Part shown: positions 51,900 through 61,909 of the stretch, piece after piece | How positions within the stretch are numbered: position 1 is the stretch's first letter | How the letters are laid out: each line of letters begins with the position of its first letter | Assembly: GCA_963971285.1 (NCBI GenBank) | Contig: OZ020246.1 | Location: forward strand, 12,197,217-12,261,216 | DNA: 64,000 nt | Direction: 5' to 3' | Source: Astropecten irregularis | Lineage: Eukaryota; Echinodermata; Asteroidea; Paxillosida; Astropectinidae | Notes under the pieces: model-generated | Told to the model about the DNA's origin: nothing | Databases searched by the model: none | Seen by the model: the letters and a program-made list of their open reading frames with translations, nothing else | Made by a program: the position numbers and the translations under genes

Positions 51900-52116
51900 T
51901 AAGCACAGTTTTTTTGCCGCCTGCTCTGCCGTTTTGTCGCATAGCGTGTGGTGCTATACTTGGATTTTCGGCCATGAACATGACTTTGGAATTTGGCACA
52001 GCTCATACTTTCCTGTAGAGTACATCTGGGGCTACATTTCGTGCAAGTTTCAGTTCGATTGCCTAAGGATTGAGGGAGAAATTTCAAACTCTAACAGAAA
52101 AAAGTGTCTCATAGTC
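51900..52116 (+). repeat. Subtype m12 (217 bp)
   Basis: Linker 'taagcacag' + T7 + 'gccgcctgc' with four T's before 'gtcgcatag'; the only m-type with 'cagttcg' and 'cctaaggattg'; 'ctaacag'; end 'catagtc'. Confidence 0.93.
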
Positions 52117-52336
52117 TAAGTGCAGGTTTTTTTTTGCCGCCTGCTCTGCCGTTTTGTCGCATAGCGTGTGGTGCTATACTTGGATTTTCGGCCATGAACA
52201 TGACTTTGGAATTTGGCACTGCTCATACTTTCCTGTAGAGTACATCTGGGGCTACATTTCGTGCAAGTTTCAGCTCGATTGCCTAAGTATTGAGGGAGAA
52301 ATTTTAAACTCTAGCAGAAAAAAGTGTCTCATAGTC
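52117..52336 (+). repeat. Subtype m13 (220 bp)
   Basis: Linker 'taagtgcagg' + T9 + 'gccgcctgc', 'gtcgcatag', 'cactgctcat', 'cctaagtattg', 'ttttaaac', end 'catagtc'. Confidence 0.92.
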
Positions 52337-52354
52337 TAAGTGCAGTTTTTCTGC
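52314..52354 (+). other. 9-bp inverted repeat spanning the monomer boundary (example copy)
   Basis: 'gcagaaaaa' at 52314-52322 and its exact reverse complement 'tttttctgc' at 52346-52354, separated by 23 bp containing the boundary 'taag'. The full arm exists only before monomers with the 'tttttctgcc' linker (m3, m8, m9, m14). Other linkers keep only A:T pairing between the A6 tract and the longer T tract. Confidence 0.8.
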
Positions 52355-52376
52355 CGACTGCTCTGCCGTTTTGTCG

Positions 52377-52436
52377 CATAGCGTGTGGTGCTATACTTGG
52401 ATTTTCGGCCATGAACATGACTTTGGAATTTGGCAC
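52377..52436 (+). other. Conserved 60-bp core block of the monomer (example copy)
   Basis: Bases 41-100, from 'catagcgtgtggtgctatac' through 'ggccatgaacatgac' to 'tttggcac'. Apart from the m2 substitution at base 72 and the 'gacttccgaa' pair, only scattered single-copy changes occur in this block (for example near 3238, 7160, 37375, 61963). Diagnostic subtype sites cluster outside it. A conserved box inside otherwise variable satellite monomers is the pattern expected of a bound site, as for the CENP-B box in alphoid DNA. No known motif was recognised here. Confidence 0.7.
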
Positions 52437-52498
52437 AGCTCATACTTTCCTGTAGAGTACATCTGGGGCTACATTTCGTGCAAGTTTCAGCTCGATTG

Positions 52499-52512
52499 CC
52501 TCAGTATTGAGG
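52499..52512 (+). other. Short dyad 'cctca-gtat-tgagg' (example copy)
   Basis: Perfect 5-bp arms with a 4-base loop at bases 163-176. Its left arm holds the most variable diagnostic site of the monomer: 'cctca', 'cctct', 'cctaa' and 'actca' all occur. The right arm 'tgagg' is essentially invariant. The dyad is perfect only in m3, m9, m10 and m14. Confidence 0.75.
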
Positions 52513-52514
52513 GA

Positions 52515-52522
52515 GAAATTTC
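52515..52522 (+). other. 8-bp palindrome 'gaaatttc' (example copy)
   Basis: Perfect self-complementary 8-mer at bases 179-186, three bases after the dyad. It is broken to 'gaaatttt' in m8/m13 and 'gaaattgt' in m2. Confidence 0.75.
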
Positions 52523-52553
52523 AAACTCTAGCAGAAAAAAGTGTCTCCTAGTC

Positions 52554-52769
52554 TAAGCGCAGTTTTTTTACCGCCTGCTCTGCCGTTTGTCGCATAGCGT
52601 GTGGTGCTATACTTGGATTTTCGGCCATGAACATGACTTTGGAATTTGGCACAGCTCATACTTTCCTGTAGAGTACATCTGGGGCTACCTTTCGTGCAAG
52701 TTTCAGCTCGATTGACTCAGTATTGAGGGAGAAATTTCAAACTCTAGCAGAAAAAAGTGTCTCCTAGTC
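52554..52769 (+). repeat. Subtype m15 (216 bp)
   Basis: m10-like linker and body, but 'gattgactcag' (c-to-a at base 163) and end 'cctagtc' before the m1 linker. The base-163 change is also present at 7487, 26389 and 37701. Confidence 0.92.
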
Positions 52770-53635
52770 TAAGTGCAGTTTTTTTGCCGACTGCTCTGCC
52801 GTTTTGTCACATAGCGTGTGGTGCTATACTTGGATTTTCGGCCATGAACATGACTTTGGAATTTGGCACAGCTCATACTTTCATTTAGAGTACATCTGGG
52901 GCTACATTTTGTGCAAGTTTCAGCTCGATTGCCTCTGTATTGAGGGAGAAATTTCAAACTCTAGCAGAAAAAAGTGTCTCCTAGTCTAAGCACAGTTTTT
53001 TTGCCGCCTGCTCTGCCGTTTGTCGCATAGCGTGTGGTGCTATACTTGGATTTTCGTCCATGAACATGACTTTGGAATTTGGCACTGCTCATACTTTCCA
53101 GTAGAGTACATCTGGGGCTACATTTCGTGCAAGTTTCAGCTCGATTGCCTAAGTATTGAGGGAGAAATTGTAAACTCTAGCAGAAAAAAGTGTCTCATAG
53201 TCTAAGTGCAGTTTTTCTGCCGACTGCTCTGCCGTTTTGTCGCATAGCGTGTGGTGCTATACTTGGATTTTCGGCCATGAACATGACTTTGGAATTTGGC
53301 ACAGCTCATACTTTCCTGTAGAGTACATCTGGGGCTACATTTCGTGCAAGTTTCAGCTCGATTGCCTCAGTATTGAGGGAGAAATTTCAAACTCTAGCAG
53401 AAAAAAGTGTCTCCTAGTCTAAGCGCAGTTTTTTTACCGCCTGCTCTGCCGTTTGTCGCATAGCGTGTGGTGCTATACTTGGATTTTCGGCCATGAACAT
53501 GACTTTGGAATTTGGCACAGCTCATACTTTTATTTAGAGTACATCTGGGGCTACCTTTCGTGCAAGTTTCAGCTCGATTGCCTCTGTATTGAGGGAGAAA
53601 TTTCAAACTCTAACAGAAAAAAGTGTCTCATAGTC

Positions 53636-53856
53636 TAAGTGCAGGTTTTTTTTTTGCCGCGCGCTCTGCCGTTTTGTTACATAGCGTGTGGTGCTATACT
53701 TGGATTTTCGGCCATGAACATGACTTTGGAATTTGGCACTGCTCATACTTTCCTGTAGAGTACATCTGGGGCTACATTTCGTGCAAGTTTCAGCTCGATT
53801 GCCTAAGTATTGAGGGAGAAATTTTAAACTCTAGCAGAAAAAAGTGTCTCATAGTC
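53636..53856 (+). repeat. Hybrid m5/m8 monomer
   Basis: The ten-T m5 linker with 'gcgcgc' and 'gttacatag' leads into an m8 (or m13) tail with 'ttttaaac' and 'catagtc', then m9 follows. It marks the loss of m6, m7 and parts of m5 and m8. Confidence 0.9.
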
Positions 53857-54509
53857 TAAGTGCAGTTTTTCTGCCGACTGCTCTGCCGTTTTGTCGCATA
53901 GCGTGTGGTGCTATACTTGGATTTTCGGCCATGAACATGACTTTGGAATTTGGCACAGCTCATACTTTCCTGTAGAGTACATCTGGGGCTACATTTCGTG
54001 CAAGTTTCAGCTCGATTGCCTCAGTATTGAGGGAGAAATTTCAAACTCTAGCAGAAAAAAGTGTCTCCTAGTCTAAGCGCAGTTTTTTTACCGCCTGCTC
54101 TGCCGTTTGTCGCATAGCGTGTGGTGCTATACTTGGATTTTCGGCCATGAACATGACTTTGGAATTTGGCACAGCTCATACTTTCCTGTAGAGTACATCT
54201 GGGGCTACCTTTCGTGCAAGTTTCAGCTCGATTGCCTCAGTATTGAGGGAGAAATTTCAAACTCTAGCAGAAAAAAGTGTCTTATAGTCTAAGTGCAGGG
54301 TTTTTTTTGCCGCGTGCTCTGCCGTTTTGTCACATAGCGTGTGGTGCTATACTTGGATTTTCGGCCATGAACATGACTTTGGAATTTGGCACAGCTCATA
54401 CTTTCATTTAGAGTACATCTGGGGCTACATTTTGTGCAAGTTTCAGCTCGATTGCCTCTGTATTGAGGGAGAAATTTCAAACTCTAGCAGAAAAAAGTGT
54501 CTCCTAGTC

Positions 54510-54726
54510 TAAGCACAGTTTTTTTGCCGCCTGCTCTGCCGTTTTGTCGCATAGCGTGTGGTGCTATACTTGGATTTTCGGCCATGAACATGACTTTGGA
54601 ATTTGGCACAGCTCATACTTTCCTGTAGAGTACATCTGGGGCTACATTTCGTGCAAGTTTCAGTTCGATTGCCTAAGGATTGAGGGAGAAATTTCAAACT
54701 CTAACAGAAAAAAGTGTCTCCTAGTC
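54510..54726 (+). repeat. Hybrid m12/m15 monomer (second instance)
   Basis: Same junction as 46027-46243: m12 body with 'cctaaggattg' ending 'cctagtc' and followed by m1. Confidence 0.9.
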
Positions 54727-57700
54727 TAAGTGCAGTTTTTTTGCCGACTGCTCTGCCGTTTTGTCACATAGCGTGTGGTGCTATACTTGGATTTTCGGCC
54801 ATGAACATGACTTTGGAATTTGGCACAGCTCATACTTTCATTTAGAGTACATCTGGGGCTACATTTTGTGCAAGTTTCAGCTCGATTGCCTCTGTATTGA
54901 GGGAGAAATTTCAAACTCTAGCAGAAAAAAGTGTCTCCTAGTCTAAGCACAGTTTTTTTGCCGCCTGCTCTGCCGTTTGTCGCATAGCGTGTGGTGCTAT
55001 ACTTGGATTTTCGTCCATGAACATGACTTTGGAATTTGGCACTGCTCATACTTTCCTGTAGAGTACATCTGGGGCTACATTTCGTGCAAGTTTCAGCTCG
55101 ATTGCCTAAGTATTGAGGGAGAAATTGTAAACTCTAGCAGAAAAAAGTGTCTCATAGTCTAAGTGCAGTTTTTCTGCCGACTGCTCTGCCGTTTTGTCGC
55201 ATAGCGTGTGGTGCTATACTTGGATTTTCGGCCATGAACATGACTTTGGAATTTGGCACAGCTCATACTTTCCTGTAGAGTACATCTGGGGCTACATTTC
55301 GTGCAAGTTTCAGCTCGATTGCCTCAGTATTGAGGGAGAAATTTCAAACTCTAGCAGAAAAAAGTGTCTCCTAGTCTAAGCGCAGTTTTTTTACCGCCTG
55401 CTCTGCCGTTTGTCGCATAGCGTGTGGTGCTATACTTGGATTTTCGGCCATGAACATGACTTTGGAATTTGGCACAGCTCATACTTTTATTTAGAGTACA
55501 TCTGGGGCTACCTTTCGTGCAAGTTTCAGCTCGATTGCCTCTGTATTGAGGGAGAAATTTCAAACTCTAACAGAAAAAAGTGTCTCATAGTCTAAGTGCA
55601 GGTTTTTTTTTTGCCGCGCGCTCTGCCGTTTTGTTACATAGCGTGTGGTGCTATACTTGGATTTTCGGCCATGAACATGACTTTGGAATTTGGCACTGCT
55701 CATACTTTCCTGTAGAGTACATCTGGGGCTACATTTCGTGCAAGTTTCAGCTCGATTGCCTAAGTATTGAGGGAGAAATTTCAAACTCTAGCAGAAAAAA
55801 GTGTCTCCTAGTCTAAGCGCAGTTTTTTTACCGCCTGCTCTGCCGTTTGTCGCATAGCGTGTGGTGCTATACTTGGATTTTCGGCCATGAACATGACTTT
55901 GGAATTTGGCACAGCTCATACTTTCCTGTAGAGTACATCTGGGGCTACCTTTCGTGCAAGTTTCAGCTCGATTGCCTCTGTATTGAGGGAGAAATTTCAA
56001 ACTCTAACAGAAAAAAGTGTCTCATAGTCTAAGTGCAGGTTTTTTTTTGCCGCGTGCTCTGCCGTTTTGTTACATAGCGTGTGGTGCTATACTTGGATTT
56101 TCGGCCATGAACATGACTTTGGAATTTGGCACTGCTCATACTTTCCTGTAGAGTACATCTGGGGCTACATTTCGTGCAAGTTTCAGCTCGATTGCCTAAG
56201 TATTGAGGGAGAAATTTCAAACTCTAGCAGAAAAAAGTGTCTCATAGTCTAAGTGAAGTTTTTCTGCCGACTGCTCTGCCGTTTTGTCGCATAGCGTGTG
56301 GTGCTATACTTGGATTTTCGGCCATGAACATGACTTTGGAATTTGGCACTGCTCATACTTTCCTGTAGAGTACATCTGGGGCTACATTTCGTGCAAGATT
56401 CAGCTCGATTGCCTAAGTATTGAGGGAGAAATTTTAAACTCTAGCAGAAAAAAGTGTCTCATAGTCTAAGTGCAGTTTTTCTGCCGACTGCTCTGCCGTT
56501 TTGTCGCATAGCGTGTGGTGCTATACTTGGATTTTCGGCCATGAACATGACTTTGGAATTTGGCACAGCTCATACTTTCCTGTAGAGTACATCTGGGGCT
56601 ACATTTCGTGCAAGTTTCAGCTCGATTGCCTCAGTATTGAGGGAGAAATTTCAAACTCTAGCAGAAAAAAGTGTCTCCTAGTCTAAGCGCAGTTTTTTTA
56701 CCGCCTGCTCTGCCGTTTGTCGCATAGCGTGTGGTGCTATACTTGGATTTTCGGCCATGAACATGACTTTGGAATTTGGCACAGCTCATACTTTCCTGTA
56801 GAGTACATCTGGGGCTACCTTTCGTGCAAGTTTCAGCTCGATTGCCTCAGTATTGAGGGAGAAATTTCAAACTCTAGCAGAAAAAAGTGTCTTATAGTCT
56901 AAGTGCAGGGTTTTTTTTGCCGCGTGCTCTGCCGTTTTGTCACATAGCGTGTGGTGCTATACTTGGATTTTCGGCCATGAACATGACTTTGGAATTTGGC
57001 ACAGCTCATACTTTCATTTAGAGTACATCTGGGGCTACATTTTGTGCAAGTTTCAGCTCGATTGCCTCTGTATTGAGGGAGAAATTTCAAACTCTAGCAG
57101 AAAAAAGTGTCTCCTAGTCTAAGCACAGTTTTTTTGCCGCCTGCTCTGCCGTTTTGTCGCATAGCGTGTGGTGCTATACTTGGATTTTCGGCCATGAACA
57201 TGACTTTGGAATTTGGCACAGCTCATACTTTCCTGTAGAGTACATCTGGGGCTACATTTCGTGCAAGTTTCAGTTCGATTGCCTAAGGATTGAGGGAGAA
57301 ATTTCAAACTCTAACAGAAAAAAGTGTCTCATAGTCTAAGTGCAGGTTTTTTTTTGCCGCCTGCTCTGCCGTTTTGTCGCATAGCGTGTGGTGCTATACT
57401 TGGATTTTCGGCCATGAACATGACTTTGGAATTTGGCACTGCTCATACTTTCCTGTAGAGTACATCTGGGGCTACATTTCGTGCAAGTTTCAGCTCGATT
57501 GCCTAAGTATTGAGGGAGAAATTTTAAACTCTAGCAGAAAAAAGTGTCTCATAGTCTAAGTGCAGTTTTTCTGCCGACTGCTCTGCCGTTTTGTCGCATA
57601 GCGTGTGGTGCTATACTTGGATTTTCGGCCATGAACATGACTTTGGAATTTGGCACAGCTCATACTTTCCTGTAGAGTACATCTGGGGCTACATTTCGTG

Positions 57701-57989
57701 CAAGTTTCAGCTCGATTGCCTCAGTATTGAGGGAGAAATTTCAAACTCTAGCAGAAAAAAGTGTCTCCTAGTCTAAGCGCAGTTTTTTTACCGCCTGCTC
57801 TGCCGTTTGTCGCATAGCGTGTGGTGCTATACTTGGATTTTCGGCCATGAACATGACTTTGGAATTTGGCACAGCTCATACTTTCCTGTAGAGTACATCT
57901 GGGGCTACCTTTCGTGCAAGTTTCAGCTCGATTGACTCAGTATTGAGGGAGAAATTTCAAACTCTAGCAGAAAAAAGTGTCTCCTAGTC
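54727..57989 (+). repeat. HOR unit H6, 15 monomers (3,263 bp)
   Basis: Complete m1-m15. It carries the m8 'gcaagattcag' variant (A at 56398) shared with H3. Confidence 0.93.
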
Positions 57990-60900
57990 TAAGTGCAGTT
58001 TTTTTGCCGACTGCTCTGCCGTTTTGTCACATAGCGTGTGGTGCTATACTTGGATTTTCGGCCATGAACATGACTTTGGAATTTGGCACAGCTCATACTT
58101 TCATTTAGAGTACATCTGGGGCTACATTTTGTGCAAGTTTCAGCTCGATTGCCTCTGTATTGAGGGAGAAATTTCAAACTCTAGCAGAAAAAAGTGTCTC
58201 CTAGTCTAAGCACAGTTTTTTTGCCGCCTGCTCTGCCGTTTGTCGCATAGCGTGTGGTGCTATACTTGGATTTTCGTCCATGAACATGACTTTGGAATTT
58301 GGCACTGCTCATACTTTCCTGTAGAGTACATCTGGGGCTACATTTCGTGCAAGTTTCAGCTCGATTGCCTAAGTATTGAGGGAGAAATTGTAAACTCTAG
58401 CAGAAAAAAGTGTCTCATAGTCTAAGTGCAGTTTTTCTGCCGACTGCTCTGCCGTTTTGTCGCATAGCGTGTGGTGCTATACTTGGATTTTCGGCCATGA
58501 ACATGACTTTGGAATTTGGCACAGCTCATACTTTCCTGTAGAGTACATCTGGGGCTACATTTCGTGCAAGTTTCAGCTCGATTGCCTCAGTATTGAGGGA
58601 GAAATTTCAAACTCTAGCAGAAAAAAGTGTCTCCTAGTCTAAGCGCAGTTTTTTTACCGCCTGCTCTGCCGTTTGTCGCATAGCGTGTGGTGCTATACTT
58701 GGATTTTCGGCCATGAACATGACTTTGGAATTTGGCACAGCTCATACTTTTATTTAGAGTACATCTGGGGCTACCTTTCGTGCAAGTTTCAGCTCGATTG
58801 CCTCTGTATTGAGGGAGAAATTTCAAACTCTAACAGAAAAAAGTGTCTCATAGTCTAAGTGCAGGTTTTTTTTTTGCCGCGCGCTCTGCCGTTTTGTTAC
58901 ATAGCGTGTGGTGCTATACTTGGATTTTCGGCCATGAACATGACTTTGGAATTTGGCACTGCTCATACTTTCCTGTAGAGTACATCTGGGGCTACATTTC
59001 GTGCAAGTTTCAGCTCGATTGCCTAAGTATTGAGGGAGAAATTTCAAACTCTAGCAGAAAAAAGTGTCTCCTAGTCTAAGCGCAGTTTTTTTACCGCCTG
59101 CTCTGCCGTTTGTCGCATAGCGTGTGGTGCTATACTTGGATTTTCGGCCATGAACATGACTTTGGAATTTGGCACAGCTCATACTTTCCTGTAGAGTACA
59201 TCTGGGGCTACCTTTCGTGCAAGTTTCAGCTCGATTGCCTCTGTATTGAGGGAGAAATTTCAAACTCTAACAGAAAAAAGTGTCTCATAGTCTAAGTGCA
59301 GGTTTTTTTTTGCCGCGTGCTCTGCCGTTTTGTTACATAGCGTGTGGTGCTATACTTGGATTTTCGGCCATGAACATGACTTTGGAATTTGGCACTGCTC
59401 ATACTTTCCTGTAGAGTACATCTGGGGCTACATTTCGTGCAAGTTTCAGCTCGATTGCCTAAGTATTGAGGGAGAAATTTCAAACTCTAGCAGAAAAAAG
59501 TGTCTCATAGTCTAAGTGAAGTTTTTCTGCCGACTGCTCTGCCGTTTTGTCGCATAGCGTGTGGTGCTATACTTGGATTTTCGGCCATGAACATGACTTT
59601 GGAATTTGGCACTGCTCATACTTTCCTGTAGAGTACATCTGGGGCTACATTTCGTGCAAGTTTCAGCTCGATTGCCTAAGTATTGAGGGAGAAATTTTAA
59701 ACTCTAGCAGAAAAAAGTGTCTCATAGTCTAAGTGCAGTTTTTCTGCCGACTGCTCTGCCGTTTTGTCGCATAGCGTGTGGTGCTATACTTGGATTTTCG
59801 GCCATGAACATGACTTTGGAATTTGGCACAGCTCATACTTTCCTGTAGAGTACATCTGGGGCTACATTTCGTGCAAGTTTCAGCTCGATTGCCTCAGTAT
59901 TGAGGGAGAAATTTCAAACTCTAGCAGAAAAAAGTGTCTCCTAGTCTAAGCGCAGTTTTTTTACCGCCTGCTCTGCCGTTTGTCGCATAGCGTGTGGTGC
60001 TATACTTGGATTTTCGGCCATGAACATGACTTTGGAATTTGGCACAGCTCATACTTTCCTGTAGAGTACATCTGGGGCTACCTTTCGTGCAAGTTTCAGC
60101 TCGATTGCCTCAGTATTGAGGGAGAAATTTCAAACTCTAGCAGAAAAAAGTGTCTTATAGTCTAAGTGCAGGGTTTTTTTTGCCGCGTGCTCTGCCGTTT
60201 TGTCACATAGCGTGTGGTGCTATACTTGGATTTTCGGCCATGAACATGACTTTGGAATTTGGCACAGCTCATACTTTCATTTAGAGTACATCTGGGGCTA
60301 CATTTTGTGCAAGTTTCAGCTCGATTGCCTCTGTATTGAGGGAGAAATTTCAAACTCTAGCAGAAAAAAGTGTCTCCTAGTCTAAGCACAGTTTTTTTGC
60401 CGCCTGCTCTGCCGTTTTGTCGCATAGCGTGTGGTGCTATACTTGGATTTTCGGCCATGAACATGACTTTGGAATTTGGCACAGCTCATACTTTCCTGTA
60501 GAGTACATCTGGGGCTACATTTCGTGCAAGTTTCAGTTCGATTGCCTAAGGATTGAGGGAGAAATTTCAAACTCTAACAGAAAAAAGTGTCTCATAGTCT
60601 AAGTGCAGGTTTTTTTTTGCCGCCTGCTCTGCCGTTTTGTCGCATAGCGTGTGGTGCTATACTTGGATTTTCGGCCATGAACATGACTTTGGAATTTGGC
60701 ACTGCTCATACTTTCCTGTAGAGTACATCTGGGGCTACATTTCGTGCAAGTTTCAGCTCGATTGCCTCAGTATTGAGGGAGAAATTTCAAACTCTAGCAG
60801 AAAAAAGTGTCTTATAGTCTAAGTGCAGGGTTTTTTTTGCCGCGTGCTCTGCCGTTTTGTCACATAGCGTGTGGTGCTATACTTGGATTTTCGGCCATGA

Positions 60901-61909
60901 ACATGACTTTGGAATTTGGCACAGCTCATACTTTCATTTAGAGTACATCTGGGGCTACATTTTGTGCAAGTTTCAGCTCGATTGCCTCTGTATTGAGGGA
61001 GAAATTTCAAACTCTAGCAGAAAAAAGTGTCTCCTAGTCTAAGCACAGTTTTTTTGCCGCCTGCTCTGCCGTTTTGTCGCATAGCGTGTGGTGCTATACT
61101 TGGATTTTCGGCCATGAACATGACTTTGGAATTTGGCACAGCTCATACTTTCCTGTAGAGTATATCTGGGGCTACATTTCGTGCAAGTTTCAGTTCGATT
61201 GCCTAAGGATTGAGGGAGAAATTTCAAACTCTAACAGAAAAAAGTGTCTCATAGTCTAAGTGCAGGTTTTTTTTTGCCGCCTGCTCTGCCGTTTTGTCGC
61301 ATAGCGTGTGGTGCTATACTTGGATTTTCGGCCATGAACATGACTTTGGAATTTGGCACTGCTCATACTTTCCTGTAGAGTACATCTGGGGCTACATTTC
61401 GTGCAAGTTTCAGCTCGATTGCCTAAGTATTGAGGGAGAAATTTTAAACTCTAGCAGAAAAAAGTGTCTCATAGTCTAAGTGCAGTTTTTCTGCCGACTG
61501 CTCTGCCGTTTTGTCGCATAGCGTGTGGTGCTATACTTGGATTTTCGGCCATGAACATGACTTTGGAATTTGGCACAGCTCATACTTTCCTGTAGAGTAC
61601 ATCTGGGGCTACATTTCGTGCAAGTTTCAGCTCGATTGCCTCAGTATTGAGGGAGAAATTTCAAACTCTAGCAGAAAAAAGTGTCTCCTAGTCTAAGCGC
61701 AGTTTTTTTACCGCCTGCTCTGCCGTTTGTCGCATAGCGTGTGGTGCTATACTTGGATTTTCGGCCATGAACATGACTTTGGAATTTGGCACAGCTCATA
61801 CTTTCCTGTAGAGTACATCTGGGGCTACCTTTCGTGCAAGTTTCAGCTCGATTGACTCAGTATTGAGGGAGAAATTTCAAACTCTAGCAGAAAAAAGTGT
61901 CTCCTAGTC
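57990..61909 (+). repeat. HOR unit H7, 18 monomers (3,920 bp)
   Basis: m1-m12, hybrid m13/m10, then m11-m15. This is a 15-mer with three extra monomers from a 657-bp internal duplication of m11-m12 plus the hybrid. A private C-to-T near 61163 ('gtatatctgg') lies only in the second m12. Confidence 0.92.
60600..60819 (+). repeat. Hybrid m13/m10 monomer
   Basis: m13 linker and 'cactgctcat', then the m10 tail: 'cctcagtattg', 'ttcaaac', 'ctagcag', 'gtcttatag'. It is the join of the three-monomer duplication in H7. Confidence 0.9.

Larger units (their letters stand above)
52337..52553 (+). repeat. Subtype m14 (217 bp)
   Basis: Same type as m3 and m9, used here as the reference for numbering bases within a monomer. 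It carries intact versions of all three short dyads described below. Confidence 0.92.
43634..52769 (+). repeat. 42-monomer block, copy 1 (H2+H3+H4, 9,136 bp)
   Basis: 12+15+15 monomers. H3 and H4 align with H6 and H7 at an offset of exactly 8,483 bp, and H2 aligns with H5 once the three-monomer deletion in H5 is allowed for. Shared rare marks are the m12/m15 hybrid (46027 and 54510) and 'gcaagattcag' (47915 and 56398). Confidence 0.82.
49507..52769 (+). repeat. HOR unit H4, 15 monomers (3,263 bp); reference unit
   Basis: Complete m1-m15 with no private change noticed; used here to define the subtypes. Monomer lengths are 217, 216, 217, 216, 221, 216, 220, 217, 217, 216, 220, 217, 220, 217 and 216. 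Within the unit, m8-m11 and m13-m1 repeat the same subtype sequence ('ttttaaac' tail, plain 'cctcag', 'ctacctttcg', 'tttcatttag'), so the 15-mer itself contains an older internal duplication with a five-monomer spacing. Confidence 0.94.
52770..54726 (+). repeat. HOR unit H5, 9 monomers (1,957 bp)
   Basis: m1-m4, hybrid m5/m8, m9-m11, hybrid m12/m15. It is H2 with a further loss of three monomers. A private T-to-A lies at 53100 in m2. Confidence 0.9.
52770..61909 (+). repeat. 42-monomer block, copy 2 (H5+H6+H7, 9,140 bp)
   Basis: 9+15+18 monomers. Since the split from copy 1, H5 lost three monomers and H7 gained three, so the totals agree by coincidence. Confidence 0.82.

Noticed and set aside
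52015-52075. Pol III B-box-like 'gttcgattgcc' in m12
   Set aside because: One essential C is G and the leading G is missing. No fitting A box lies at the usual spacing, and TTTT runs would stop transcription early.
52473-52489. CENP-B-box-like word 'tttcgtgcaagtttcag'
   Set aside because: It matches the TTCG and central A of the box, but the required CGGG half is absent (TTCA), and no better match was found on either strand.
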